In this document: positions 22,139 through 37,842 of the stretch, one piece after another | How the letters are laid out: each line of letters starts with the position of its first letter | Numbering within the stretch: position 1 is the first letter of the stretch | Assembly: GCA_021234155.1 (NCBI GenBank) | Contig: JAJEKV010000004.1 | Coordinates: forward strand, 24,777,662 to 24,841,661 | DNA: 64,000 bases | Source: Isoetes taiwanensis | Lineage: Eukaryota; Streptophyta; Lycopodiopsida; Isoetales; Isoetaceae | Reading direction: 5' to 3' | Made by a program: the position numbers and the translations under genes | The notes under the pieces: generated by a model | The model's input: the letters and a program-made list of their open reading frames with translations, nothing else | Databases searched by the model: none | What the model was told of the DNA's origin: nothing

Positions 22139-25100
22139 GAAGAAGAAGAAGAAGAAGAAGAAGAAGAAGAAGAAGAAGAAGAAGAAGAAGAGAATATTCT
22201 TTTTTGATTCCTCAAATAATTGAAATGAGAAAAGAAAATCCAGACGATGTTATGCAAGAGGATGGAGCCTATAAGGCCACATGAGGCAAAAGAATGTTAT
22301 ATGATTATACTTTCAGTAGTATGGGGTATGAACCATGCTAAGATGCAAAAATGCAACATGAGCTACTAAGAAAATTATGCCCTGTTCATCATGACAGATA
22401 TTGCATATTGGGCTTGTTTTGAATATGGCTCTTTAGACAAATGATGGAGTCCCACTTTACATGGAAAATCGAGAAAGTTCATGTGCATTGTGCAAGTTAG
22501 CTTCTAATTGCTAAGTGCCTATGGGAAGGAAGTGTCCCTTCAATGGTACACCACGTTATTTAATGCTATGGTGGAACCATGTAAAAAGGCAACTTGTGGA
22601 CTTGTGGACCCCATAAAAAGGATGCTAAGATTTGGGGCTTCGTCTACTTTTAATAGATTGTTTGCAAAAAGCCAAGATTGTTTGCAAAAAGCCAAGTTTT
22701 GGTAAAGGCAAAAAGCAATAAAAGGGTTTACATGCTCAGAGATAGTCTACATAAAATAACCATGGCGATTGCGGTGAAAAGGGCCGATTGTGGCTTTGTT
22801 CATTATTTGACTTTTTAATATGTGATTTTTAGGACTCTGCCTAACAGAGGCTAAGCGCCAAAATGGCCGTCTCTTTTTCTAAACTAGGAGTACAGTTTGA
22901 TTAGCAATATTGTGGCGCAAAAATGGCTGCACAAAGAGCTTGGCGGATCATTTAGTGATGAAGAAAAAATCGTGTGCATATGTAGATGCCTAGGCTTGGC
23001 CAAAACATGCATACAGGTTCTAGCTTGGATCATGGCATATGTTTCCTGCTTGGGCTTTGAAGCTAGGCTGGAAGATGTCGTTTTATATTTGACTACTGGT
23101 ATGAACTGCATCAGAAATGCCTGATAGCAGTGCTAAGGTATCAAAAAACTTTCGATGCCTGAGTTTTGTTAATATATGTCTTGAATCTTCAAAGATATTG
23201 GCTTTGAAACTTGTATTTAGATCTGAAAATACATTTTGCAGATCATAGAAAGTAGAAAAAAGCTTGTATGAAGCATTTTCGGCAGGATGCCAAAGGCTAG
23301 TCTTGATGCCATATAATCTTTGAATCTCGGCAAGAAGAGCAAAGGCCAAGCTTATGAAGGTCTTGCCATGGAATCGAGGTAACATGTTCTATTCAAAACA
23401 CTAGTATCATAATTATTCATACATTCAGCATGTGATTCATAGTGCTTGTTTCGTTGCATACGAAAACAAATATTTGCTTGTATCTATGTTGTCCCTGCAA
23501 TAAGGAAATGGCCAGATCTATATATATATATCTGTCTGTGATAGATAAAGCGCCCTTGTAATGGTAAAAAATATTTTTCTTTCTTGTCAAATTAATTTTT
23601 CCATACCGTATGATAAACATAAGAATGTTTAATGCGCATTTCAGAATATGTTTGCAAATGTTGGTATCAGGTCTTACAAAAAATCAAGTGGACCTTATGC
23701 TTTCCTACTTGGATAATGGAGCTTCGTAACATTTTTGGAGTGCTGCAAAAAAGGTTACTCTAGTCTATTTGCTTCAATATCATGAGCACTTAAACTATGT
23801 GTTGGTATCAATGTATTATATTTGATGGCAAACTATATTATGTGCATCTCATTTAAGGGAAATGTTCAAAGCTGATTTAGTTCATTCTTTGGTGATACTT
23901 GGGATATGCCCATAGAATTTTTGCACAAAAATGAATTGCAATGCTGAAACAATCTTTTAAAATCGTGGCGAGGATATTTAAAATAGTAATAATGTTATGT
24001 TATGCTATGAAATTGATTAGACTACGATATATCGAACAAATGATCAAGTTAACCAGGACTAGATTTGGGACTAATAAATTAGTTCTCGTCTAATGGGAAT
24101 GCTTGTGATCATTTGGGAAATTTAAAATAACATACACTATTCCGTTTGCTTCTTTTTCTAGTTAATGTCACCTCGGGGCAAAAGGATACAATTGGTGATC
24201 GTTGATAAACCTGAGAGACCCAATGTACCTTTTGGCCCTTGCACATTTACCATTATCATGCTAATTGTGTATTGATTGGCTGCAGGTACGGGTTCTCTCC
24301 TCTAATTGTCTCCATTTTGCTGTTAGAGTTGGCGTTAACTTGGAATTGGAGTAGCTGGATCCGTAAGAGATGGAACGAGCTGCATTTTGACAGTGACACA
24401 AATAAGATATGTAGACAAATGTGTTTTATACAAGATGGCAAGTATACTCTCGTCTTTTATACTCTATATTTTGTACTGATTATTACTTGAAAATTAAATG
24501 GAAAACTTTATACATTCTTAAGATTGCTATCTGATTTGTTACATCTTGAAATTGATTAGACTGAAAAATAATTATTGTGAAATATTCTTTATGCATCTAT
24601 TTTGCTATATGTGATCATAATTCCAACCAAATAAAGGTTACCTTGTGCTGTGGCTTGGGTTTTACCCTTGATGGATATGTGGGAAACGTTTACATCTTGA
24701 ACGGAACTATATTTTTGTATTTATATGCATATATGGTGTAAGTCTAGATGTAAATATGTGAATAAGAAGAAAATGTGACTTCCATTAGTTAGAGTCTTCT
24801 AATTAACACAGCTCCACTTTATTTGGTTGATTCTCTGGTTCATCTTTCTAACTTCACATAGATGGGGTGATGGATTTGAGAATGATTTCAATATCTATGA
24901 TATTGAAGTTCATATGAGATCTTTTATTTGGGACTAACAATATTCTGTCTCTCATTTCTGATGTACAGAAAAAGACTATCTGGATACTACATTTCTTCGA
25001 TGCAGGTTATGTGGTGGTTGGAGAACCCCATAAGTATGATGTTCAGGCCTGATGGATGTTTCGGAACGGCCACAAATATACTGTAAGCTTTTATACATCT

Positions 25101-25544
25101 ATAGCTTCCAAAATTGCCTTTGGTCCATTATGCCAAGGCATGTACTTAAGGACTATTGTGCCTTTAGTACATTTAAACTTTAAATGCTGCCTATGGTCTA
25201 TTGCGCCAAGGCTTAGAGATTCTGGGTCTATTGAACAGAATACTCTATGTTTCAAGATACTCTATATTCTTATATTGCCTTCAATGGCCCATTGTGCTAA
25301 GGCATGTACTTAGGGCCTATTGTGCCTGTAGTACAACTCAAATTTAAATACAGCCTATGGTCCTTTGCACCAAGGCTTAGAGATTCTGGTCTAATGAACA
25401 GATTGTCTACTCTATGTTTCAAGATTCTAGACAAAGTAAGTTACTTTCTTCTGGTGTAAGGAAGTAGGACCCCTCTTTTTATAGGGGGGGTCCTACTTTC
25501 CTTATAAAAAGAGGTGTCCTACATCCCGAGGGAGGGATTGTGGG
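22139..25544 (+). repeat. Tandem unit A (~3.4 kb)
   Basis: The unit begins with a GAA microsatellite (22139-22191) followed by GAGAATATTCTTTTTTGATT and ends at GAGGGAGGGATTGTGGGA just before the next GAA run. Marker GCTTCTAATTGCTAAGTGCC at 22502 recurs at 26782 and 30166. Short frames are repeated in every copy (for example near 22508, 22884 and 23083), but none looks like a functional protein. A candidate acceptor TTGGCTGCAG|GTACGG is conserved, so exon relics are possible. Near-identity of units implies recent duplication or homogenisation. Confidence 0.9.
25464..25522. repeat. Hairpin in unit A, promoter-proximal style palindrome
   Basis: GTAGGACCCCTCTTTTTATA pairs with TATAAAAAGAGGTGTCCTAC at the other end, about 20-bp arms around a G-rich loop. 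The same hairpin recurs in unit B. Confidence 0.75.
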
Positions 25545-25685
25545 AGAAGAAGAAGAAGAAGAAGAAGAAGAAGAAGAAGAAGAAGAGAATATTCTTTTTT
25601 GATTCCTCAAATAATTGAAATGAGAAAAGAAAATCCAGACGATGTTATGCAAGAGGATGGAGCCTATAAGGCCACATGAGGCAAA

Positions 25686-26570
25686 GCTTCTCTCAGCAGT
25701 ACCTTATTCTCTTTGAATTGTTTCCAGGCAGGGGAGGGGCTTCTTCCTGCCTGGTTTAGCCAATTTGGCGTATCTTTCTTGCTATCCTTTACTGGCCTTT
25801 GGCCTCGTCCTGTGACCTCGTCCTTGATCCTAGTTTGTAAGGAAGTTCTCTGGTAGTCGGGCGCTTTGTTGGTTTCTTGCGAGTCCCATTCTAGAATCGC
25901 ATCGATCCGAGACATCGGATCGCCATTCTAAAATGGGGACGAGCATGCATGTCATGCATGCATGGTGGCGCATGCCCGCTTTGGGTTGGGGAGTTCGCTA
26001 TTTCGGTGGCGTTTACGCATCCCACGTCTCATCGGGCGCTTCCTCTTCTCTCCCGATACCTTATTCTCTTTGAACCCACCCTCCCCCTTCTTTGTTTATT
26101 GTACAAGTTCTGTTTATCATGTTTTTCCACCCGCTGGGTGATGCTTTTTTTTTCCACCCGCTGGGTGATGCTATTCTCTGGTATGTTTCTCGTTTGTTGT
26201 GTTGGTGATGTGCGAGCCAGGGTTGGCGCGGCATCCGTTTCGACTTCTCCATGCGGGGTTTTGGGGCGATTCTATGCCTTACGTTTGTCTAAGCCCCTTG
26301 CCGAAGGCTTATCACTAGGGTTTTTCCTCGAAAACCCGAAAGGGCGGGGTTTTTTAATCCCGGTGATAAGCTTTCGGCAGGTACATCAGCCACTCATCTA
26401 TTAGCATTGTATTTGTTTTGGGGTCCAAATGATATAATTGGATTTTCCCTTTATTTTTCGTGGGTAGTTCGCATGTGTGCGGCTACCCACTGTCCACCAT
26501 TGTAGAAAATCTGCTGAGATGAATGAGAAGCCTATCTGGCGCTTTGTTGGTTTCTTGCGAGTCCCATTCT
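25686..26570 (+). mobile_element. 885-bp insertion unique to unit B
   Basis: Units A and C read GAGGCAAAAGAATG; unit B is split after GGCAAA and resumes at AGAATG. The insert is GC-richer and carries a 37-bp direct repeat starting GCGCTTTGTTGGTTTC, at 25861 and again at 26539, where it abuts the right junction. It also has a duplicated TTCCACCCGCTGGGTGATGC at about 26,130-26,170 and a LINE-like GC hairpin. Neither terminal inverted repeats nor a target duplication was found. It may be a composite fragment, a Helitron-like capture or a LINE-derived piece. Confidence 0.6.
26300..26378. repeat. Nested GC-rich hairpin resembling a LINE 3' UTR
   Basis: Outer arms GCCGAAGGCTTATCA and TGATAAGCTTTCGGC enclose GGGTTTTTCCTCGAAAACCC and GGGCGGGGTTTTTTAATC. 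The minus strand of the LINE at 38,660-38,705 has the same order, with GGTTTTTCCCCCGAAAACCC then GGGCGGGGGTTTTTTAATC. The similarity over about 45 bases suggests a shared family motif. Confidence 0.55.
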
Positions 26571-29500
26571 AGAATGTTATATGATTATACTTTCAGTAGT
26601 ATGGGGTATGAACCATGCTAAGATGCAAAAATGCAACATGAGCTACTAAGAAAATTATGCCCTGTTCATCATGACAAATATTGCATATCGGGCTTGTTTT
26701 GAATATGGCTCTTTAGACAAATGATGGAGTCCCACTTTACATGGAAAATCGAGAAAGTTCATGTGCATTGTGCAAGTTAGCTTCTAATTGCTAAGTGCCT
26801 ATGGGAAGGAAGTGTCCCTTCAATGGTACACCACGTTATTTAATGCTATGGTGGAACCATGTAAAAAGGCAACTTGTGGACTTGTGGACCCCATAAAAAG
26901 GATGCTAAGATTTGGGGCTTCGTCTACTTTTAATAGATTGTTTGCAAAAAGCCAAGATTGTTTGCAAAAAGCCAAGTTTTGGTAAAGGCAAAAAGCAATA
27001 AAAGGGTTTACATGCTCAGAGATAGTCTACATAAAATAACCATGGCGATTGCGGTGAAAAGGGCCGATTGTGGCTTTGTTCATTATTTGACTTTTTAATA
27101 TGTGATTTTTAGGACTCTGCCTAACAGAGGCTAAGCGCCAAAATGGCCGTCTCTTTTTCTAAACTAGGAGTACAGTTTGATTAGCAATATTGTGGCGCAA
27201 AAATGGCTGCACAAAGAGCTTGGCGGATCATTTAGTGATGAAGAAAAAATCGTGTGCATATGTAGATGCCTAGGCTTGGCCAAAACATGCATACAGGTTC
27301 TAGCTTGGATCATGGCATATGTTTCCTGCTTGGGCTTTGAAGCTAGGCTGGAAGATGCCGTTTTATATTTGACTACTGGTATGAACTGCATCAGAAATGC
27401 CTGATAGCAGTGCTAAGGTATCAAGAAACTTTCGATGCCTGAGTTTTGTTAATATATGTCTTGAATCTTCAAAGATATTGGCTTTGAAACTTGTATTTAG
27501 ATCTGAAAATACATTTTGCAGATCATAGAAAGTAGAAAAAAGCTTGTATGAAGCATTTTTGGCAGGATGCCAAAGGCTAGTCTTGATGCCATATAATCTT
27601 TGAATCTCGGCAAGAAGAGCAAAGGCCAAGCTTATGAAGGTCTTGCCATGGAATCGAGGTAACATGTTCTATTCAAAACACTAGTATCATAATTATTCAT
27701 ACATTCAGCATGTGATTCATAGTGCTTGTTTCGTTGCATACGAAAACAAATATTTGCTTGTATCTATGTTGTCCCTGCAATAAGGGAATGGCCAGATCTA
27801 TATATATATATCCGTCGTGATAGATAAAAGCCCTTGTAATGGTAAAAAATATTTTTCTTTCTTGTCAAATTAATTTTTCCATACCGTATGATAAACATAA
27901 GAATGTTTAATGCGCATTTCAGAATATGTTTGCAAATGTTGGTATCAGGTCTTACAAAAAATCAAGTGGACCTTATGCTTTCCTACTTGGATAATGGAGC
28001 TTCGTAACATTTTTGGAGTGCTGCAAAAAAGGTTACTCTAGTCTATTTGCTTCAATATCATGAGCACTTAAACTATGTGTTGGTATCAATGTATTATATT
28101 TGATGGCAAACTATATTATGTGCATCTCATTTAAGGGAAATGTTCAAAGCTGATTTAGTTCATTCTTTGGTGATACTTGGGATATGCCCATAGAATTTTT
28201 GCACAAAAATGAATTGCAATGCTGAAACAATCTTTTAAAATCGTGGCGAGGATATTTAAAATAGTAATAATGTTATGTTATGCTATGAAATTGATTAGAC
28301 TACGATATATCGAACAAATGATCAAGTTAACCAGCTAGATTTGGGACTAATAAATTAGTTCTCGTCTAATGGGAATGCTTGTGATCATTTGGGAAATTTA
28401 AAATAACATACACTATTCCAGTTTGCTTCTTTTCTAGTTAATGTCACCTCAGGGCAAAAGGATACAATTGGTGATCAGTGATAAACTGAGAGACCCAATG
28501 TACCTTTTGGCCCTTGCACATTTACCATTATCATGCTAATTGTGTATTGATTGGCTGCAGGTACGGGTTCTCTCCTCTAATTGTCTCCATTTTGCTGTTA
28601 GAGTTGGCGTTAACTTGGAATTGGAGTAGCTGGATCCGTAAGAGATGGAACGAGCTGCATTTTGACAGTGACACAAATAAGATATGTAGACAAATGTGTT
28701 TTATACAAGATGGCAAGTATACTCTCGTCTTTTATACTCTATATTTTGTACTGATTATTACTTGAAAATTAAATGGAAAACTTTATACATTCTTAAGATT
28801 GCTATCTGATTTGTTACATCTTGAAATTGATTAGACTGAAAAATAATTATTGTGAAATATTCTTTATGCATCTATTTTGCTATATGTGATCATAATTCCA
28901 ACCAAATAAAGGTTACCTTGTCTTTGGGCTTGGGTTTTACCCTTGATGGATATGTGGGAAACGTTTACATCTTGAACGGAACTATATTTTGTATTTATAT
29001 GCATATATGGTGTAAGTCTAGATGTAAATATGTGAATAAGAAGAAAATGTGACTTCCATTAGTTAGAGTCTTCTAACTAACACAAACTCCACTTTATTTG
29101 GTTGATTCTCCGGTTCATCTTTCTAACTTCACATAGATGGGGTGATGGATTTGAGAATGATTTCAATATCTATGATATTGAAGTTCATATGAGATCTTTT
29201 ATTTGGGACTAACAATATTACGTCTCTCATTTACTGATGTACGAAAAAAGACTATCCGGATACTACATCTCTTCGATGCGAGGTTATGTGGTGGTTGGAG
29301 AACCCCATAAGTATGATGTTCGGGCCCGATGGATGTTTCTGAACGGCCACAAATATCTTTAAGCTTTTATACATCTATAGCTTCCAAAATTGCCTTTGGT
29401 CCATTATGCCAAGGCATGTACTTAAGGACTATTGTGCCTTTAGTACATTTAAACTTTAAATCTTTGCCTATGGTCTATTATGCCAAGGCTTAGAGATTCT

Positions 29501-29741
29501 CGGGTCTATTGAACAGTAATACTCTATGTTTCAAGATACTCTATATTCTTATATTGCCTTCAATGGCCCATTGTGCTAAGGCATGTACTTAGGGCCTATT
29601 GTGCCCGTAGGTACAACTCAAATTTAAATCTGACCTATGGTCCTTTGCACCAAGGCTTAGAGATTCCGTCTAATGAACAGTTGTCTACTCTATGTTTCAA
29701 GATTCTAGACAAAGTAAGTTACTTTCTTCTGGTGTAAGGAA

Positions 29742-29800
29742 GTAGGACCCCTCTTTTTATAGGGGGGGTCCTACTTTCCTTATAAAAAGAGGTGTCCTAC
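29742..29800. repeat. Hairpin in unit B, copy of 25464-25522
   Basis: It has the same arms and loop as the hairpin in unit A, conserved at the same place just ahead of the GAA run. Confidence 0.75.
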
Positions 29801-29822
29801 ATCCCGAGGGAGGGATTGTGGG

Positions 29823-32420
29823 AGAAGAAGAAGAAGAAGAAGAAGAAGAAGAAGAGAATATTCTTTTTTGATTCCTCAAATAATTGAAATGAGAAAAGAA
29901 AATCCAGACGATGTTATGCAAGAGGATGGAGCCTATAAGGCCACATGAGGCAAAAGAATGTTATATGATTATACTTTCAGTAGTATGGGGTATGAACCAT
30001 GCTAAGATGCAAAAATGCAACATGAGCTACTAAGAAAATTATGCCCTGTTCATCATGACAAATATTGCATATCGGGCTTGTTTTGAATATGGCTCTTTAG
30101 ACAAATGATGGAGTCCCACTTTACATGGAAAATCGAGAAAGTTCATGTGCATTGTGCAAGTTAGCTTCTAATTGCTAAGTGCCTATGGGAAGGAAGTGTC
30201 CCTTCAATGGTACACCACGTTATTTAATGCTATGGTGGAACCATGTAAAAAGGCAACTTGTGGACTTGTGGACCCCATAAAAAGGATGCTAAGATTTGGG
30301 GCTTCGTCTACTTTTAATAGATTGTTTGCAAAAAGCCAAGATTGTTTGCAAAAAGCCAAGTTTTGGTAAAGGCAAAAAGCAATAAAAGGGTTTACATGCT
30401 CAGAGATAGTCTACATAAAATAACCATGGCGATTGCGGTGAAAAGGGCTGATTGTGGCTTTGTTCATTATTTGACTTTTTAATATGTGATTTTTAGGACT
30501 CTGCCTAACAGAGGCTAAGCGCCAAAATGGCCGTCTCTTTTTCTAAACTAGAAGTACAGTTTGATTAGCAATATTGTGGCGCAAAAATGGCTGCACAAAG
30601 AGCTTGGCGGATCATTTAGTGATGAAGAAAAAATCGTGTGCATATGTAGATGCCTAGGCTTGGCCAAAACATGCATACAGGTTCTAGCTTGGATCATGGC
30701 ATACGTTTCTGCTTGGGCTTTGAAGCTAGGGCCGAAGATGCCGTTTTATATTTGACTACTGGTATGAACTGCATCAGAAATGCCTGATAGCAGTGCTAAG
30801 GTATCAAGAAACTTTCGATGCCTGAGTTTTGTTAATATATGTCTTGAATCTTCAAAGATATTGGCTTTGAAACTCGTATTTAGATCTGAAAATACATTTT
30901 GCAGATCATAGAAAGTAGAAAAAAGCTTGTATGAAGCATTTTCGGCAGGATGCCAAAGGCTAGTCTTGATGCCATATAATCTTTGAATCTCGGCAAGAAG
31001 AGTAAAGGCCAAGCTTATGAAGGTCTTGCCATGGAATCGAGGTAACATGTTCTATTCAAAACACTAGTATCATAATTATTCATACATTCAGCATGTGATT
31101 CATAGTGCTTGTTTCGTTGCATACGAAAACAAATATTTGCTTGTATCTATGTTGTCCCTGCAATAAGGGAATGGCCAGATCTATATATATATCTGTCTGT
31201 GATAGATAAAGCGCCCTTGTAATGGTAAAAAATATTTTTCTTTCTTGTCAAATTAATTTTTCCATACCGTATGATAAACATAAGAATGTTTAATGCGCAT
31301 TTCAGAATATGTTTGCAAATGTTGGTATCAGGTCTTACAAAAAATCAAGTGGACCTTATGCTTTCCTACTTGGATAATGGAGCTTCGTAACATTTTTGGA
31401 GTGCTGCAAAAAAGGTTACTCTAGTCTATTTGCTTCAATATCATGAGCACTTAAACTATGTGTTGGTATCAATGTATTATATTTGATGGCAAACTATATT
31501 ATGTGCATCTCATTTAAGGGAAATGTTCAAAGCTGATTTAGTTCATTCTTTGGTGATACTTGGGATATGCCCATAGAATTTTTGCACAAAAATGAATTGC
31601 AATGCTGAAACAATCTTTTAAAATCGTGGCGAGGATATTTAAAATAGTAATAATGTTATGTTATGCTATGAAATTGATTAGACTACTGATATATCGAACA
31701 AATGATCAAGTTAACCAAATAGATTTGGGACTAATAAATTAGTTCTCGCCTAATGGGAATGCTTGTGATCATTTGGGAAATTCAAAATAACATACACTAT
31801 TCCAGGTTTTGCTTCTTTTTCTAGTTAATGTCACCTCGGGGCAAAAGGATACAATTGGTGATCGGTGATAAACCGAGAGACCCAATGTACCTTTTGGCCC
31901 TTTGCACATTTACCATTATCATGCTAATTGTGTATTGATTGGCTGCAGTACGGGTCTCTCCTCTAATTGTCTCCATTTTGTTTGTTAGAGTTGGCGTTAA
32001 CTTGGAATTGGAGTAGCTGATCCGTAAGAGATGGAACGAAATGCATTTTGACAAAGGACACAAATAAGATATGTAGACAAATGTGTTTTATACAAGATGG
32101 CAAGTATACTCTCGCCTTTTATACTCTATATTTTTGTAATCGATTATTACTTGAAAATTAAATGGAAAACTTTATACATTCTTAAGATTGCTATCTGATT
32201 TGTTACATCTTGAAATTGATTAGACTGAAAAATAATTATTGTAAAATATTCTTTATACATCTATTTTGCTATATGTGATCATAATTCCAACCAAATAAAG
32301 GTTACCTTGTGCTGTGGCTTGGGTTTTACCCTTGATGGATATGTGGGAAACGTTTACATCTTGAACGGAACTATATTTTTGTATTTATATGCATATATGG
32401 TGTAAGTCTAGATGTAAATA
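29823..32420 (+). repeat. Tandem unit C, truncated at right
   Basis: It begins with a GAA run (29823-29855) and matches A and B until GTCTAGATGTAAATA at 32420, where a second, much longer GAA run takes over. The last ~800 bases of the unit are missing. It lacks the 885-bp insertion. Differences from A again cluster at CTG/CAG, such as GAGCTGC to GAAATGC and GACAGTG to GACAAAGG. Confidence 0.9.
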
Positions 32421-32533
32421 GAAGAAGAAGAAGAAGAAGAAGAAGAAGAAGAAGAAGAAGAAGAAGAAGAAGAAGAAGAAGAAGAAGAAGAAGAAGAAGA
32501 AGAAGAAGAAGAAGAAGAAGAAGAAGAAGAAGA
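32421..32533 (-). repeat. (GAA)n microsatellite, probable LINE tail
   Basis: About 38 GAA units. On the minus strand it reads GGGGCGTTAAAAAAATC followed by (TTC)n, the same arrangement as other LINE 3' ends in this window. It may be the tail of an element inserted at the broken edge of unit C. Confidence 0.75.
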
Positions 32534-32660
32534 TTTTTTTAACGCCCCACCTAAAACCCAATCTAAGTTATGGGACCAAGATAATGAAAGAGGGGTGTAA
32601 CCCCAAACAAGAGCTCGGGGGCAAAGCCCCATCACAGAAGCCTAAAGTAGTATATATACA
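32534..32660 (-). mobile_element. LINE 3' end with (TTC)n tail
   Basis: Reading minus, a GC-rich hairpin word GGGGCTTTGCCCCCGAG lies about 90 bases before the terminal GGGGCGTTAAAAAAATC. The layout (GC hairpin, then an ACGWTAAAA end, then microsatellite) matches the copy at 38568. The upstream extent of the element is not clear. Confidence 0.45.
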
Positions 32661-34470
32661 TCCTGAGGGCAAGTGCCCAAACTAAATGAATGCTATTTAT
32701 TCTGATGATATGGTACTGCTGAGAGACCCTAGACATAGCCTGTCCACGGATTAGACGGCCAACGGTCTAGGATAATTGATGCTCCTCCTCAGATAATCGC
32801 CCATTTCTTGTGTTGATGGGCGCCCCTAACCTTGCACAACTCATTCCGATTGCATAGTCAGATGGGAGAAAGATCTTCCCAGTAATGAAAATGTAGTGCC
32901 CCTCAAATGATTTCCGTGCTGAAGAACACTTAGACGACTCAACACATCCCGAAAGCGAATTAAAAGGTGTCGAGGTCGATCAGACGCCGCACCCCCACCC
33001 TAGCTAGTGCGAACACAAGTCCAATAGCCGGGACATGCATAACCCCATTGTAAGAACCGCTAGCGACCTCCAAATGCCTCGACCCTCGTCACCGTCTCCT
33101 CTACCCCTATAATAATGTAAGTTCAAAGCTCGGTCTTGTGCATCTGGGGCTTGATCTGCAACCAAATGGCGTGGCCCCTCCTCCTGTTGTGTATCCGTCC
33201 CCTCATGTACGTCGGTCTGTACCGCAGCAGTGAACATGCATGTATTGCCCGACACGACACTAGCATCGCGACATGATGGCACATGAAATGGATCTTCGGG
33301 TCAGTATGTTAGCATCAATGCATAATGGCCCATCAACAGCCCGAGGTGTCTGTAAACCTGACTGCTTCAAATAGTGGCGTAAAGCAGATGAAGGTGGTCA
33401 TACATGTAGGTCCGCTCAACACAAACCTCCCGCCCGTTAAAGTATCCCTTGCCCCAAACCGTGCGATCATATCCCGGTCCAATTCCGACTCGAAGCAAGA
33501 GACCACACGATGTTTGAATATCAAGCAATTCGGTCAGGCGTGGTATGGTGTTCCATTTGTCGCCGCCATTTCATTTCTCGGCCTTGGGGTCATGGGAGAA
33601 GGCGAGGTTGCTAGGCAAAGGCAGTCAAAGCAACCGACCGTGCAAGAAGAGATAGAGCTAGATATGGGAGCCAAGCAAACCAAAGGATATGGTGCAGGTG
33701 CGTCTTAAAGATGTGGCAGAAGCTGTATGGGCCTGGAGGTTGTGGCAACCTGCAGAGATTTAGGCGTGGCCTGTGATGCCCGGGTCAAACACGATCCGGA
33801 ACCGAACCGATGCAAGATCTTCACTCCACCACCGCCCAATCCGCCTCCAAATCGACAGTGAGCAATAGAAAATTAATTCGAATTCAATCAGATACCTCTG
33901 GATGTGGTTGCCGGTGCATGGCCCGTCGCAAAGCAAAACCCTCTTGCGTAATCGATGGTTTGATTGATGCCGCCCTTGTACAGATGACCTGAACTGGCCA
34001 CAAAGCAACTCGTGCTGGGCAAGATCGTGCTAGATGGAATCGTATTAAGTCACCTGAGGTTGAGCAGACCAAGACTTTCACCTATAAGGAAACCGGGAGC
34101 AAGATATGTGGCTCTGTGCAAAGCCCAACTCTGACAGAGGCGCCAAACCAAGTTGAAAGTCGGAAAACAACCGAACCGGGGTTGAAGACAAGTCAGCCAA
34201 TCAGTAGGCCGCTATACACCGATCTACTTCTCCCGAAATGCTGTCATGAGATCTGCTATTGGTATGGTCGGACTTGGGCTACCACCGAACGCCCCCGCCC
34301 CAGGCTTAGGGCGGCAGCCCAGGCGCTTAGGCGCTTAGGAACATACTTTAAGCATTGGGGTTTCGCTTGCACAGATGTAGGTAAATATATGGCAAAGAAA
34401 ATATCAGAAGCAATTGCTTGCAGAGGCCCACATAAAAAGCGCATACCTTTCAAGCTTTAAGAATTCAAAA
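32661..34470. other. GC-richer DNA, no recognised gene
   Basis: Frames on both strands (plus 33325-33708 and 34116-34460; minus 33004-33282) have moderately coding-like composition, but none shows a known motif. It may be the body of a decayed LINE or a captured gene fragment. Confidence 0.3.
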
Positions 34471-37592
<3,122 letters not shown>

Positions 37593-37826
37593 TATTTTAA
37601 CGTCACGCCACTAGGCAGCATCCAACTGGACATGTGACCACACACCACACTACATTGCTCGATTGGGCCCTGCCCCCAACCACCTTACATTGTGTCTGTT
37701 AGGATTTGACCCCCAACAGTACCGAGTGCAAGAATATTTTATATTATTGAGTTAATGACGCTTGCATATAAAATGATAATCTTTGATAAATTTGCAAGTA
37801 GTTTGCCCGCGGACGATAAAAGAACC
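37593..37826. mobile_element. 234-bp segment with two opposed LINE-like 3' ends
   Basis: The left edge, read minus, ends GACGTTAAAATAC before (TATC)n. The right edge, read plus, ends GGACGATAAAAGAACC before (TTCC)n. So both ends look like 3' ends of the same family, pointing outward. It could be two truncated copies inserted head to head or an inverted insertion. Confidence 0.5.
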
Positions 37827-37842
37827 TTCCTTCCTTCCTTCC
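37827..37842 (+). repeat. (TTCC)n tail
   Basis: Four TTCC units immediately after GGACGATAAAAGAACC. Confidence 0.6.

Larger units (their letters stand above)
25545..29822 (+). repeat. Tandem unit B (~3.4 kb plus 885-bp insertion)
   Basis: It starts with a GAA run (25545-25585) and matches unit A throughout except for an insertion at 25686-26570. Differences from A are few and fall mostly at CTG/CAG words, for example TATATCTGTCTGTGA in A against TATATCCGTCGTGA in B. Confidence 0.9.

Noticed and set aside
22508-22705. Conserved short frames in each tandem unit
   Set aside because: Present because the DNA is duplicated; only three near-identical copies, no domain and no coding-type substitution pattern that I can see.
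32408-32635. Minus-strand frame with a poly-serine run
   Set aside because: Again a microsatellite translation.
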